Below are positions 1-6,595 of a stretch of DNA of 9,577 nt, in pieces (the stretch's first letter is position 1; each line of letters begins with the position of its first letter). The position numbers and the translations under genes are program-made. The notes beneath the pieces were generated by a model. It worked only from the letters and a program-made list of their open reading frames with translations, was not told where the DNA came from and did not search any database. The stretch spans positions 16,706 to 26,282 of the forward strand of contig JAESQH010000111.1 in NCBI GenBank assembly GCA_016765235.1. The letters run 5' to 3'. This DNA comes from Paracoccaceae bacterium (GTDB taxonomy: Bacteria > Pseudomonadota > Alphaproteobacteria > Rhodobacterales > Rhodobacteraceae).

Positions 1-1280
1 ACGCGAAAGCGAAAGCCGTTGGCCGCAATGGTCGCGCTTTCCATATCCAGCGCGATTGCACGGGACTGCGAAAGGCGTTGCACAGGGCCGGATTGGTCAC
101 GCAGTTCCCAGTTGCGGTTGTCGATGGTGGCAACAGTACCAGTCCGCATGATGGTTTTCAGCTCGTACCCTGTGTAGCCTGTGACGGATTCCACAGCATT
201 CTCCAGCGCGATCTGGATTTCGGCCAGCGCGGGGATAGGCACCCAGACTGGCAGGTCATCATCCAGCACGTGATCTTCGCGGACATAAGCGTGGGCCAGT
301 ACGTAATCGCCAAGATTTTGCGAGTTCCGCAGCCCAGCGCAATGCCCAAGCATCAGCCATGCGTGCGGGCGAAGAACGGCAACGTGATCAGTGATGGTTT
401 TGGCGTTGGAAGGCCCGACGCCGATGTTAATCATCGTGATGCCGGTGCCGTCAGCGCTAGTCAGGTGATAGGTCGGCATTTGGGGCAGTTTATCCAGCGG
501 CTCGCCTATGGTTCCGTCCTTCGTGGTGATTACATTGCCGGGTTCGACCAGTGTTTCGTAGTCGGTATTCGGGTCCTGAAGGGCAGCTTTGGCAAAGTTC
601 AGAAACTCGTCCATATAGAATTGGTAATTGGTGAACAGCACATGGTTCTGGAAATGCGCAGGGCTCGTGGCAGTGTAATGCGCCAAACGTGCCAGCGAAT
701 AATCCACCCGTTGCGCGGTGAAAGGCGCCAGTGCGCGCGTGCCATCAGCGGCGGGTTTATCCGTACCGTTGGCAATCAGGTCGTTGGTGGTTTCCAGATC
801 CGGCACATCGAAAACGTCGCGCAGTGGGCGTTGTAAACTATCCTCAATGGAGCCTTCGATATGCGCCCCCTCGCCCATTGCGAAATGCAGCGGGATGGGG
901 GTTTTGGAGGTCTCGACACGGATCGGCACGCCGTGATTTTGGATCAAAAGGCCGATCTGTTGCTCCAGATAACTTTCAAACAGGTAAGGGCGCGTAAGCG
1001 TGGTGCAATACTTGCCGGGTTCGGCGACATGACCGAACGACAGTCGTGTGTCGATCTTGGCGAAGCTGCGCGTATGGATGGAGATTTGCGGATAATAGGC
1101 GCTGTAATGGCCTTTTACAGGTTCACCGCTCATTACGCGGGCGAAGTTGTCTTTCAGGAAATCGGTCGCCTGATCGTACAGTTTTTGTACGGCTTGAACT
1201 GCCAGTTTGGCATCGGTAAAATCCTGTGGTCCCGCGGGAGTCGGCGAGACACGGCTCAGTTTATCATGTTTTTCAATCAT
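1..1280 (-). CDS. amn: AMP nucleosidase, C-terminus cut by window edge
   Basis: AMP nucleosidase hydrolyses AMP to adenine and ribose 5-phosphate in the cytoplasm, and sets AMP levels and feeds purine salvage. The minus-strand frame is open from an ATG at 1280 to the left edge, giving 426 visible residues; the E. coli enzyme is about 484, so roughly 60 are missing. The N-terminal part (about residues 1-200, beginning MIEKHDKLSRVSPTPAGPQD) matches the AMP nucleosidase N-terminal domain. The rest is a nucleoside phosphorylase fold with MINIGVGPSNAKTITDH and GHCAGLRNSQ. ALDMESATIAANGFRFR (about 410-426) is the family signature, with Asp412 at the position of the catalytic Asp of the E. coli protein. 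The start overlaps the ade stop by one base (TAATG), and only a weak purine stretch (AAAGAA) precedes it, so translation is probably coupled to ade. Very confident in family; the true end is not visible. Confidence 0.95.
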   Translation of the reverse strand, partial: MIEKHDKLSRVSPTPAGPQDFTDAKLAVQAVQKLYDQATDFLKDNFARVMSGEPVKGHYSAYYPQISIHTRSFAKIDTRLSFGHVAEPGKYCTTLTRPYLFESYLEQQIGLLIQNHGVPIRVETSKTPIPLHFAMGEGAHIEGSIEDSLQRPLRDVFDVPDLETTNDLIANGTDKPAADGTRALAPFTAQRVDYSLARLAHYTATSPAHFQNHVLFTNYQFYMDEFLNFAKAALQDPNTDYETLVEPGNVITTKDGTIGEPLDKLPQMPTYHLTSADGTGITMINIGVGPSNAKTITDHVAVLRPHAWLMLGHCAGLRNSQNLGDYVLAHAYVREDHVLDDDLPVWVPIPALAEIQIALENAVESVTGYTGYELKTIMRTGTVATIDNRNWELRDQSGPVQRLSQSRAIALDMESATIAANGFRFR

Positions 1281-3097
1281 TATTGTTCTTTCAAAAATAG
1301 CGGTGTTTCTTCGAATAATACCACATCGATCAGCCCGACATCTGAAATTCGTAATTCGGGAATGACGACCAGTGCCAGAAAGGTGTGCTGAATATAGGCG
1401 TTGTTCAAGGAACATCCGATTTCAGCCATGGCGGCAACCATTCGTTCAGCGGTAATCGCAACTTCGGTCGCCGGAGCATCCGACATTAAGCCGCCGATGG
1501 AAAGTTTGACCAAGGCGATTTCGCGGCCGTCTTTCCAGATTGTGACACCGCCCCCAACCTCGCTTAAACGATTGGCTGCCAGCGCCATACCATCTTTGGA
1601 GGTTCCGACGACGATCATGTGATGACTGTCATGTGCAACTGTCGATGCAACGGCGCAGTCGCCCTTGTAGTTAAAACCAGACACGAAAGCGTTCACAACA
1701 CCGCCCGTTGCACGATGCCGTTCAACGAGAGCGACTTGGCAAACATCTTTATTCTCATCCCCAACGACAAGGCCGTTTTCAACACTTAGCGTGGCTGTTA
1801 ACGCTTTGGTAGGGGCTTGATTTTCAACTACGCCGATTACCCGTGCGCGAACTTGATTTGCGCCTTCTGGTGCTGCGATATCAAAATCAGTGGCAATCTT
1901 GTCTGCCCCCATATGGACCGAGGCTTTTGCACTTTCCGGCCACTCAAACCGGGCGTCTTCACCAAGAAGTGTGCCGTTTTCAGCCACGATTTGACCACGG
2001 GCGATCACGGTTTCGATTGGCAGGGATTTGAGGTCAGACGACAGGATCACATCGGCGCGACGCCCCGGAGTGATCGAGCCAAGCTCGCGTTCAAGACCAA
2101 AATGCGTGGCCGTATTGATCGTCGCCATCTGGATGGCGATCAACGGGTCGAGGCCGCAATCAATGGCGTGGCGCACCGCGCGGTTCATGTGACCCTCGTT
2201 CACCAACGTGCCGGAATGGCAATCATCCGTGCAAAGAATAAAGTTTCGCGGGTCCAGCCCTTTTTCCGTTATAGCTGCAATTTGCGGCTCCACGTCGAAC
2301 CAAGCAGACCCGTACCGCATCATGGAGCGCATACCTTGGCGGACCCGCATAATGGCATGTGCTTCGCAAGTTCCCTCGTGATCATCTGCCGGACCGCCCG
2401 CTGCATACGCGTGAAAACCGTTAAGATCGGGGCTGGCATAATGCCCCCCGACCGTTTTACCGGCGCGTTGTGTGGCGGCGATTATGGCCAGCATTTTGGG
2501 GTCTTTGTTCATGACACCGGGGAAATTCATCATCTCGCCAAGGCCGATGATGTTAGGCCAGCTCATAGCCTCGATCACATCGTCGGGGGTCAGTTCACGG
2601 CCGGTGTTTTCCAATCCGGGGGCGGAGGGCGCACAGGATGGCATCTGGACGAAGACGTTTATGCGTTGCTGCAAAGCCTCGTCATGCATCAGGCGTACAC
2701 CTTCTAGCCCCATGACATTGGCGATTTCGTGGGGGTCGGTGAACATGGATGTCGTGCCGTGGGGCATCACCGCGCGGGCGAATTGGGTGGTTGTCAGCAT
2801 CCCGCTTTCGATATGCATGTGGCCATCGCAAAGACCCGGCAGGATGAAGCGACCGTTCGCCTCTACCACTTCGGTGTCCGGCCCGATCATCGCGCTGGCA
2901 TCCTGCCCGCAATATGCGAAACGGCCGTCAGCTATGGCGATGTCGGTGTTCGGGATCACCTCGCGGGAGTGGACGTTAACCCACTGTCCTTGGCGAATAA
3001 CCATATCAGCAGGGGCGCGACCAGAGGCGACGTCGATTAAGCGGGGGGCAACTTCGGCCCAAGTTTTTATTGGAGTATGCATGACCAAAAATGGCAT
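1280..3097 (-). CDS. ade: Adenine deaminase
   Basis: Deaminates adenine to hypoxanthine and ammonia; a cytoplasmic metal enzyme of the amidohydrolase superfamily (Ade/YicP type). At 605 residues it is close to the usual length (E. coli about 588). Visible metal-site motifs are DGHMHIESGML (His93, His95), GLGEMMNFPGV (Glu188), GGHYAS (His219), ADDHEG (His240) and CTDDCHSG (Asp291/292). PHGTTSMFTDPHEIANVMG (112-130) is typical of the family. The C-terminal adenine deaminase domain is intact, with VAHDSHHMIVVG, GGGVTIWKDG, GGLMSD and the conserved FLALVVIPELRISDVGLIDV near the end. The start is uncertain: the ATG at 3097 and an ATG five codons later (3082) both lack a clear Shine-Dalgarno. It is first in the pair with amn, and the two enzymes act in series. 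It is divergent from the VOC gene across 65 bases. Confidence 0.96.
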   Translation of the reverse strand: MPFLVMHTPIKTWAEVAPRLIDVASGRAPADMVIRQGQWVNVHSREVIPNTDIAIADGRFAYCGQDASAMIGPDTEVVEANGRFILPGLCDGHMHIESGMLTTTQFARAVMPHGTTSMFTDPHEIANVMGLEGVRLMHDEALQQRINVFVQMPSCAPSAPGLENTGRELTPDDVIEAMSWPNIIGLGEMMNFPGVMNKDPKMLAIIAATQRAGKTVGGHYASPDLNGFHAYAAGGPADDHEGTCEAHAIMRVRQGMRSMMRYGSAWFDVEPQIAAITEKGLDPRNFILCTDDCHSGTLVNEGHMNRAVRHAIDCGLDPLIAIQMATINTATHFGLERELGSITPGRRADVILSSDLKSLPIETVIARGQIVAENGTLLGEDARFEWPESAKASVHMGADKIATDFDIAAPEGANQVRARVIGVVENQAPTKALTATLSVENGLVVGDENKDVCQVALVERHRATGGVVNAFVSGFNYKGDCAVASTVAHDSHHMIVVGTSKDGMALAANRLSEVGGGVTIWKDGREIALVKLSIGGLMSDAPATEVAITAERMVAAMAEIGCSLNNAYIQHTFLALVVIPELRISDVGLIDVVLFEETPLFLKEQ

Positions 3098-3162
3098 AAG
3101 ACGTCGCAGGTGTTCAAGTGAATAATTTGTGACGGTCTAAGTTAGGTTTTGGAGGGAGCAAC
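3098..3162. promoter_or_regulatory. Divergent intergenic region between ade and the VOC gene
   Basis: These 65 bases must hold the start signals for both divergent genes unless ade is leaderless. On the plus strand GGAGGGAG (3151-3158) is a strong Shine-Dalgarno for the VOC gene. A weak sigma70-like pair can be drawn on the plus strand (TTCAAG, 17 bases, TCTAAG), but it matches the consensus poorly. On the minus strand I see no convincing -35/-10 and no Shine-Dalgarno ahead of ade. No clear operator palindrome is visible. Confidence 0.4.
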
Positions 3163-3591
3163 ATGGATTACGATAAAGTTAAGGCCGCAGCGTTCGGTGC
3201 ATCGCTTAAAGGACTGGGGATTAACCTTTTGGTAAGGGACGTGCTGGGCAGCGTTGCGTTCTTGCAGGATGTCTTTGGGATGGAAGCCTTTCAGCCAACA
3301 GCCGATTTCGCGATCATGGCGTATGCGGGACAGGTTTTCCAATTGCATTCGGATGCAACATTCCATTCGCACCCGCTTCCGTCCTTGCTACCCGAAGCAG
3401 GCCCACGCGGTGGAGGGATTGAGCTACGCCTATATGAAACCGACCCAGACGAGGCTGTTAAACTGGCCGAATCCCACCCGCACGCGGCGACAATTTTGCA
3501 ACCACCAACCGATAAACCCCACGGCCTGCGCGAGTGCGTGATTTTATGCGAAAACGGCTATGCTTGGGTGCCGAGTAGGCCGTTGGTATAA
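3163..3591 (+). CDS. VOC (glyoxalase/bleomycin resistance fold) family protein
   Basis: A 142-residue, single-domain member of the vicinal oxygen chelate superfamily, which includes glyoxalase I, dioxygenases and fosfomycin/bleomycin resistance proteins. The paired beta-alpha-beta-beta-beta layout can be followed. The first half runs GLGINLLVRDVLGSVAFLQDVFGMEAF (about 17-43), then MAYAGQVFQLHSD. The second half runs GIELRLYETDPDEAVKLAES (about 85-104), then HGLRECVILCENGYAWVPS. Such small proteins usually dimerise to form the active site. Candidate metal ligands are His62 and Glu87, but these are guesses from position. The start is well supported by GGAGGGAG four bases before the ATG. It stands alone between two minus-strand units, so the context does not suggest a substrate. 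The family is clear, the reaction unknown. Confidence 0.85.
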   Translation: MDYDKVKAAAFGASLKGLGINLLVRDVLGSVAFLQDVFGMEAFQPTADFAIMAYAGQVFQLHSDATFHSHPLPSLLPEAGPRGGGIELRLYETDPDEAVKLAESHPHAATILQPPTDKPHGLRECVILCENGYAWVPSRPLV

Positions 3592-3592
3592 A

Positions 3593-3616
3593 GCGGCCAG
3601 TCATTACACCGGCCGC
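3593..3616 (-). terminator. Hairpin terminator candidate for the sigma/NTF2-like unit
   Basis: On the minus strand GCGGCCGGT pairs with ACTGGCCGC around a 6-base loop (GTAATG): nine pairs, one of them a G-U wobble. The stem is followed by TTTATA. It begins eight bases after the stop codon of the NTF2-like gene. On the plus strand the wobble becomes an A-C mismatch and no T-run follows, so the signal favours minus-strand transcripts. The trailing TTTATA overlaps the VOC stop codon. The T-run is short, so termination strength is uncertain. Confidence 0.6.
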
Positions 3617-3624
3617 CTCGGGCG

Positions 3625-4104
3625 TTATTCGGCTACCATCAACGCTTGACCATGCGGATTGTCGATAACCATCAGCCAGCTACCGTCGGCCTGCCTGCGC
3701 AGAACTGCTACGGATAGGCCGCTTTGTGCCATCGGTTGACCATCAGGTGTTGTGCCAGTCATGTTCCACGGGGTGATATGCAGGGCGATGTCGCCTTGGA
3801 TAATGACCTCGTGACCGCTGTATGTGAACTGCGGTTTTACCGCAAAGAACCCCTGAAACCCGGCACGCAGATTTGCGTTGCCCGAGATTGCGGCACCTGG
3901 TTCAAAGGCAACCGATGCCGAAGGTTCATAGGCGCGCATCACGCCTTCGATGTCTGCGGCATGGAACGCTTCGGTCATATTTTCAATAGTGGCCAGAACG
4001 GCTTTTTGGTCATCAGTCATAGTGTTTCCTTCTTGGGAGTTGGCGATTGCAGGCACGCTTAAGCTCACAACAATCAGGGATAAATTTCGTAAAAATTTTC
4101 GCAT
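3625..4104 (-). CDS. NTF2/SnoaL-like (DUF4440-type) protein with predicted signal peptide
   Basis: A 159-residue protein with a small NTF2-like alpha+beta barrel domain. The visible core is AVLATIENMTEAFHAADIEGVMRAYEPSA (helices), GFQGFFAVKPQFTYSGHEVIIQGDIALHI, then LSVAVLRRQADGSWLMVIDNPHG (strands and the usual final motif). I chose the ATG at 4104 because AAAAGGA lies six bases upstream and the N-terminus then reads as a signal peptide: Lys3 and Arg6, a hydrophobic stretch 8-20, and a plausible cleavage after Ala-Ile-Ala21. An open frame extends to 4155 but adds 17 residues with no such logic. A second ATG at 4020 (Met29) also has a good ribosome site and would give a cytoplasmic form. It lies 90 bases downstream of the ECF sigma gene on the same strand, probably in one transcript. 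NTF2-like folds serve as enzymes, binding proteins and regulators, so the function is open. Confidence 0.85.
   Translation of the reverse strand: MRKFLRNLSLIVVSLSVPAIANSQEGNTMTDDQKAVLATIENMTEAFHAADIEGVMRAYEPSASVAFEPGAAISGNANLRAGFQGFFAVKPQFTYSGHEVIIQGDIALHITPWNMTGTTPDGQPMAQSGLSVAVLRRQADGSWLMVIDNPHGQALMVAE
4018..4032 (-). promoter_or_regulatory. Internal ribosome binding site and second start in the NTF2-like gene
   Basis: GAAGGA (minus strand, 4032-4027) is followed by six bases and then ATG at 4020, in frame with the NTF2-like protein. The spacing equals that of the upstream start (AAAAGGA at 4117-4111, ATG at 4104). The second start falls just after the predicted signal peptide and just before the folded domain (MTDDQKAVLATIENM), as expected for a second, non-exported product. 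It could also be coincidence. Confidence 0.4.
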
Positions 4105-4194
4105 TGGTGGTCCTTTTGAGGGTGGAAATTGGCAAGCAGAGACCATTTCCACCAACGAATGTCTGCGGATTGAATGGCCAAACTTGGTGGGTAG

Positions 4195-5007
4195 TTAGGG
4201 GTTGCCCTGCACGATCTGCGCGATGCGGGCGCCAAGGTCTTGCGGGCTGCTAAAATGCGGCGTCGCGGTTTGTAGTTTCAGAACCTTTAGCTCAGCCGCG
4301 ATACCTTTGACTTGCTCGATAACAGCGGTGAATTGAGGGGCGGTATCCGAGGTGTAGCGTTGTCTGTCAACGTTAACACGACCCTGAGCGATAGCCGCGG
4401 GTAGCCTTCGCGGGCACGAGCACTTCGCATTTTCGTTGGCCAGCCCACAGCGCTGCGAGGTGAAGGCCACCACGCTTTTGCGTGCGCGTGACAGACGCTT
4501 ACGAAAGTTGTCTTTCGAAATCCCCAGAATTTCAGCGGCCTCGCTTTGTTCAAATTCCAGAATGTCCCCAAGGACGTAGGCGATCCGGTGGTTCATATCG
4601 AGGCAGAGCAACATGGCCATTGTGCAGGAAATACGAAGCTCGTTCAACAGAACGACATCATCGACAGGGAGTGAATCGTCAGTTAACAGGCCATTTTCAA
4701 GGTCTGCCGCAAAGATCTCGAAACTAAGGTTAAGATTGCGATCGGCGATTTTCTTGGCGGTTAGCAGGTAATTGGTTGCGACACGGTAAAGCCATGTGTT
4801 GAACGCACTGTCGCCACGAAAAGTAGACAGCTTGGTAACTACAAGGATCAATATCTCCTGCGTAGCCTCCAGCGCGTCGTCGGGGTTAACCAAAACGCGC
4901 ATAGCCATGTGATGCACGCGGTCTTGGATTGCACGCACGAGGTCTTCAAGCGCGGATTGGCTGCCTCGTTGCGCTTCCATTGCCAGTATATTCAAGTTGT
5001 TAGTCAA
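4195..5007 (-). CDS. ECF-type RNA polymerase sigma factor with cysteine-containing C-terminal extension
   Basis: A 270-residue sigma70-family protein of the ECF class, directing RNA polymerase to specific promoters. Region 2 spans about 18-82 (DDALEATQEILILVVTKLS, then FRGDSAFNTWLYRVATNYL). Region 4 spans about 125-182, with a helix-turn-helix in EFEQSEAAEILGISKDNFRKR followed by LSRARKSV. Beyond the usual ECF length of about 190 is an extension with CGLANENAKCSCPRR (Cys187, Cys196, Cys198) and a mostly helical tail to 270. Similar Cys-x8-Cys-x-Cys tails occur in other sigma factors I recall, possibly binding metal or sensing redox. The start is TTG at 5007, with AAGGA eight bases upstream; an ATG at 5012 is out of frame and stops after two codons. 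No anti-sigma gene is adjacent. The NTF2-like gene follows on the same strand. I cannot assign the ECF group with certainty. Confidence 0.92.
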   Translation of the reverse strand: MTNNLNILAMEAQRGSQSALEDLVRAIQDRVHHMAMRVLVNPDDALEATQEILILVVTKLSTFRGDSAFNTWLYRVATNYLLTAKKIADRNLNLSFEIFAADLENGLLTDDSLPVDDVVLLNELRISCTMAMLLCLDMNHRIAYVLGDILEFEQSEAAEILGISKDNFRKRLSRARKSVVAFTSQRCGLANENAKCSCPRRLPAAIAQGRVNVDRQRYTSDTAPQFTAVIEQVKGIAAELKVLKLQTATPHFSSPQDLGARIAQIVQGNP

Positions 5008-5048
5008 ATCATGCGTCCTTGCCGTTTACTTGATCCGTTATTTAGTTA

Positions 5049-5075
5049 GACAACGCGACGACCCGATGTGTGACA
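5049..5075 (-). promoter_or_regulatory. Candidate ECF-type promoter upstream of the sigma gene
   Basis: On the minus strand TGTCACA (5075-5069) is followed by 16 bases and TGTC (5052-5049), about 42 bases ahead of the sigma start codon. From memory, ECF41 sigma factors recognise TGTCACA-N16-CGTC, so this differs at one base. ECF sigma genes commonly drive their own promoter, and the motif sits in the 75-base gap after the methionine sulfoxide reductase gene, which would make the sigma/NTF2 pair a separate transcription unit. I found no second exact TGTCACA copy in the window. Not tested beyond reading. Confidence 0.4.
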
Positions 5076-5082
5076 GGGGTTT

Positions 5083-5535
5083 TTAAATGGTGAAAATGTT
5101 GGATAAGATTTCAGCCAGCGCATTGGCGTCTGTTTCGTTGAACGCATTCGGTTGATCACTGTCGATGTCCAACACGGCGATAAGTTCGCCCAAAGGATTA
5201 AAAACCGGCAGAACGATTTCCGATTGGGTGGAGGAGGCACAGGCGATATGGCCCGCAAATGCATTAACATCTGCCACCACCTGAGTTTCGCGCAAGCGAG
5301 CCGCAGCCCCGCATACACCACGGGAAAATGGGATGGTCAAGCAACCGTGACCACCTTGATAAGGGCCGATTTTTAGCATTTCGGGTGCAGTCACGCGGTA
5401 GAACCCGACCCAGTCGAAACGGGTGTCACTGTGGAACAATTCACCAGCGATTGTGGCCATAAGGGCGATTTCGTCCGTTTCACCCTCGCATAACGAGGCG
5501 ATGCGGGCTTTAAGGTCTTGGTAATTAACTGTCAT
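5083..5535 (-). CDS. msrC: Free methionine-(R)-sulfoxide reductase, GAF domain (fRMsr)
   Basis: Reduces free methionine-R-sulfoxide to methionine in the cytoplasm, repairing oxidised free methionine with thioredoxin-type reducing power. The protein is one GAF domain. Three cysteines lie in the family positions: GCLTIPF (Cys65), RGVCGAA (Cys75) and GHIAC (Cys99). Their spacing of 10 and 24 residues equals that of Cys84/94/118 in E. coli YebR/MsrC. SEIVLPVFNPLGELIAVLDIDSD is also typical. I take the ATG at 5535 (150 residues, MTVNYQDLKARI); a TTG ten codons upstream (5565) would extend it, but those residues fit nothing and no ribosome site supports it. The Shine-Dalgarno for 5535 is weak too. 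It is divergent from the DUF808 gene and lies just upstream of the sigma gene, possibly in a shared oxidative-stress setting. Confidence 0.94.
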   Translation of the reverse strand: MTVNYQDLKARIASLCEGETDEIALMATIAGELFHSDTRFDWVGFYRVTAPEMLKIGPYQGGHGCLTIPFSRGVCGAAARLRETQVVADVNAFAGHIACASSTQSEIVLPVFNPLGELIAVLDIDSDQPNAFNETDANALAEILSNIFTI

Positions 5536-5609
5536 GGTGTCGCTAAACTCTTGTGTGTGGGTCAAAGGGAAAATACCTTAGGCGCAAAGATTTGAACAGG
5601 AGAATTCCA
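5536..5609. promoter_or_regulatory. Divergent intergenic region between msrC and the DUF808 gene
   Basis: These 74 bases separate two divergent genes. On the plus strand AGGAG (5598-5602) sits seven bases before the TTG start of the DUF808 gene. A weak sigma70-like pair is possible on the plus strand: TTGTGT (5551-5556), 17 bases, TACCTT (5574-5579). On the minus strand TTGACC (5565-5560) resembles a -35 box, but no matching -10 follows at the right distance. I assign no regulator. Confidence 0.35.
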
Positions 5610-6569
5610 TTGAGTGGACTTTTAGCCCTTTTGGACGATGTAGCGGCGATTGCCAAAATCGCGGCGTCCTCGCTGGATGATATTGCGGCACAAGCTGCCA
5701 AGGCAGGCACCAAGGCGGCAGTGCTCGTGATTGATGATGCGGCGGTGACACCGCAGTACACCCATGGTTTCAAAGCGAATCGCGAGTTGCCGATTGTCTG
5801 GCGTATTGCCAAAGGCTCGATCCGCAACAAGTTGTTGATTTTATTGCCAGCCGGACTGGGGCTTTCGGCGTTTGCACCTTGGGCCATTACACCGCTGTTG
5901 ATGATGGGTGGCGCGTATTTGTGTTATGAAGGTGCGGAGAAAGTTCTGCACAAATATCTGCACAGTGGTGGAGAGCATGTGGAAAAAGCCAAACATTCCG
6001 ATCCGGTACATCTGGAGGAAGAGAAGGTGGCCGGTGCGATCAAGACGGATTTTATTCTGTCCGCCGAGATCATGACGGTTTCACTAGCGGCCATTCCAGA
6101 AAGCAACATCTGGATGGAGGGGACGGTTCTAGCCACCGTCGGTGTAGGGATAACGGTTTTGGTTTACGGCGGTGTGGCGCTGATTGTTAAGGCTGATGAT
6201 CTGGGTCTGCTCATGGCGCGCCGCGGGCAGTTACGGGTGACCCGCGCGACAGGGCGCGGGATTGTCAAATTTATGCCAACGTTCATGAATTGGCTGACGA
6301 TTATCGGTACAGCGGCGATGCTGTGGGTCGGTGGCTCGATCATTATTCACGGGTTGGAAGTATTGGGGTTTGGCTGGCTAGGCAACATTATTAACGGCTG
6401 GTCGGGCGCTTTGGGGAACCTGACGCCTTGGGGTGTTGGTTTGGTGGAGTGGTCAGCAACCGCATTGATGGACGGTATTTTCGGCGTGGCGCTGGGTGCA
6501 GCGGTTATTCCGCTGGTATCCAAAGTGATCGCGCCATTATGGGCGAAGGTGCCGAAGTTTAAGACCTGA
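5610..6569 (+). CDS. DUF808 family inner-membrane protein (YedI-like)
   Basis: A 319-residue DUF808 membrane protein; E. coli YedI, of about 305 residues, is the known relative. Its function is not established. The N-terminus MSGLLALLDDVAAIAKIAASSLDD is typical, as is the DDAAVTPQYTHGF segment (about 42-54). Hydrophobic segments are at roughly 74-90, 91-108, 147-163, 170-193, 225-248 and 286-308. A charged stretch, HKYLHSGGEHVEKAKHSDPVHLEEEK (about 114-139), lies between the first and second groups and includes several histidines. I chose TTG at 5610 because AGGAG lies seven bases upstream and the family sequence begins there. An upstream GTG at 5553 would add a basic leader (MCGSKGKYLRRK) unlike the family. 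It converges with rsmD across 26 bases. Confidence 0.9.
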   Translation: MSGLLALLDDVAAIAKIAASSLDDIAAQAAKAGTKAAVLVIDDAAVTPQYTHGFKANRELPIVWRIAKGSIRNKLLILLPAGLGLSAFAPWAITPLLMMGGAYLCYEGAEKVLHKYLHSGGEHVEKAKHSDPVHLEEEKVAGAIKTDFILSAEIMTVSLAAIPESNIWMEGTVLATVGVGITVLVYGGVALIVKADDLGLLMARRGQLRVTRATGRGIVKFMPTFMNWLTIIGTAAMLWVGGSIIIHGLEVLGFGWLGNIINGWSGALGNLTPWGVGLVEWSATALMDGIFGVALGAAVIPLVSKVIAPLWAKVPKFKT

Positions 6570-6595
6570 ATTTGAGTATTTGGGCAAAATAGAAA

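Noticed and set aside
78..836. Long plus-strand open frame of 252 codons opposite amn
   Set aside because: It lies entirely antisense to the clearly recognised AMP nucleosidase, resembles no family and has low-complexity translation typical of antisense shadows.
1817..2707. Plus-strand open frame of 296 codons opposite ade
   Set aside because: It is antisense to intact adenine deaminase motifs and shows no recognisable domain.
2472..3125. Plus-strand open frame of 217 codons overlapping the 5' part of ade
   Set aside because: It is another antisense shadow; no ribosome site or family match seen.
4287..4571. Minus-strand frame of 94 codons inside the sigma gene
   Set aside because: It is an alternative frame of the sigma coding region; the region 4 and Cys motifs are in the main frame, and no frameshift is needed.
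5537..5565. TTGACC as the -35 box of an msrC promoter
   Set aside because: No acceptable -10 sequence follows at 16-18 bases, and the ATG would be too close.
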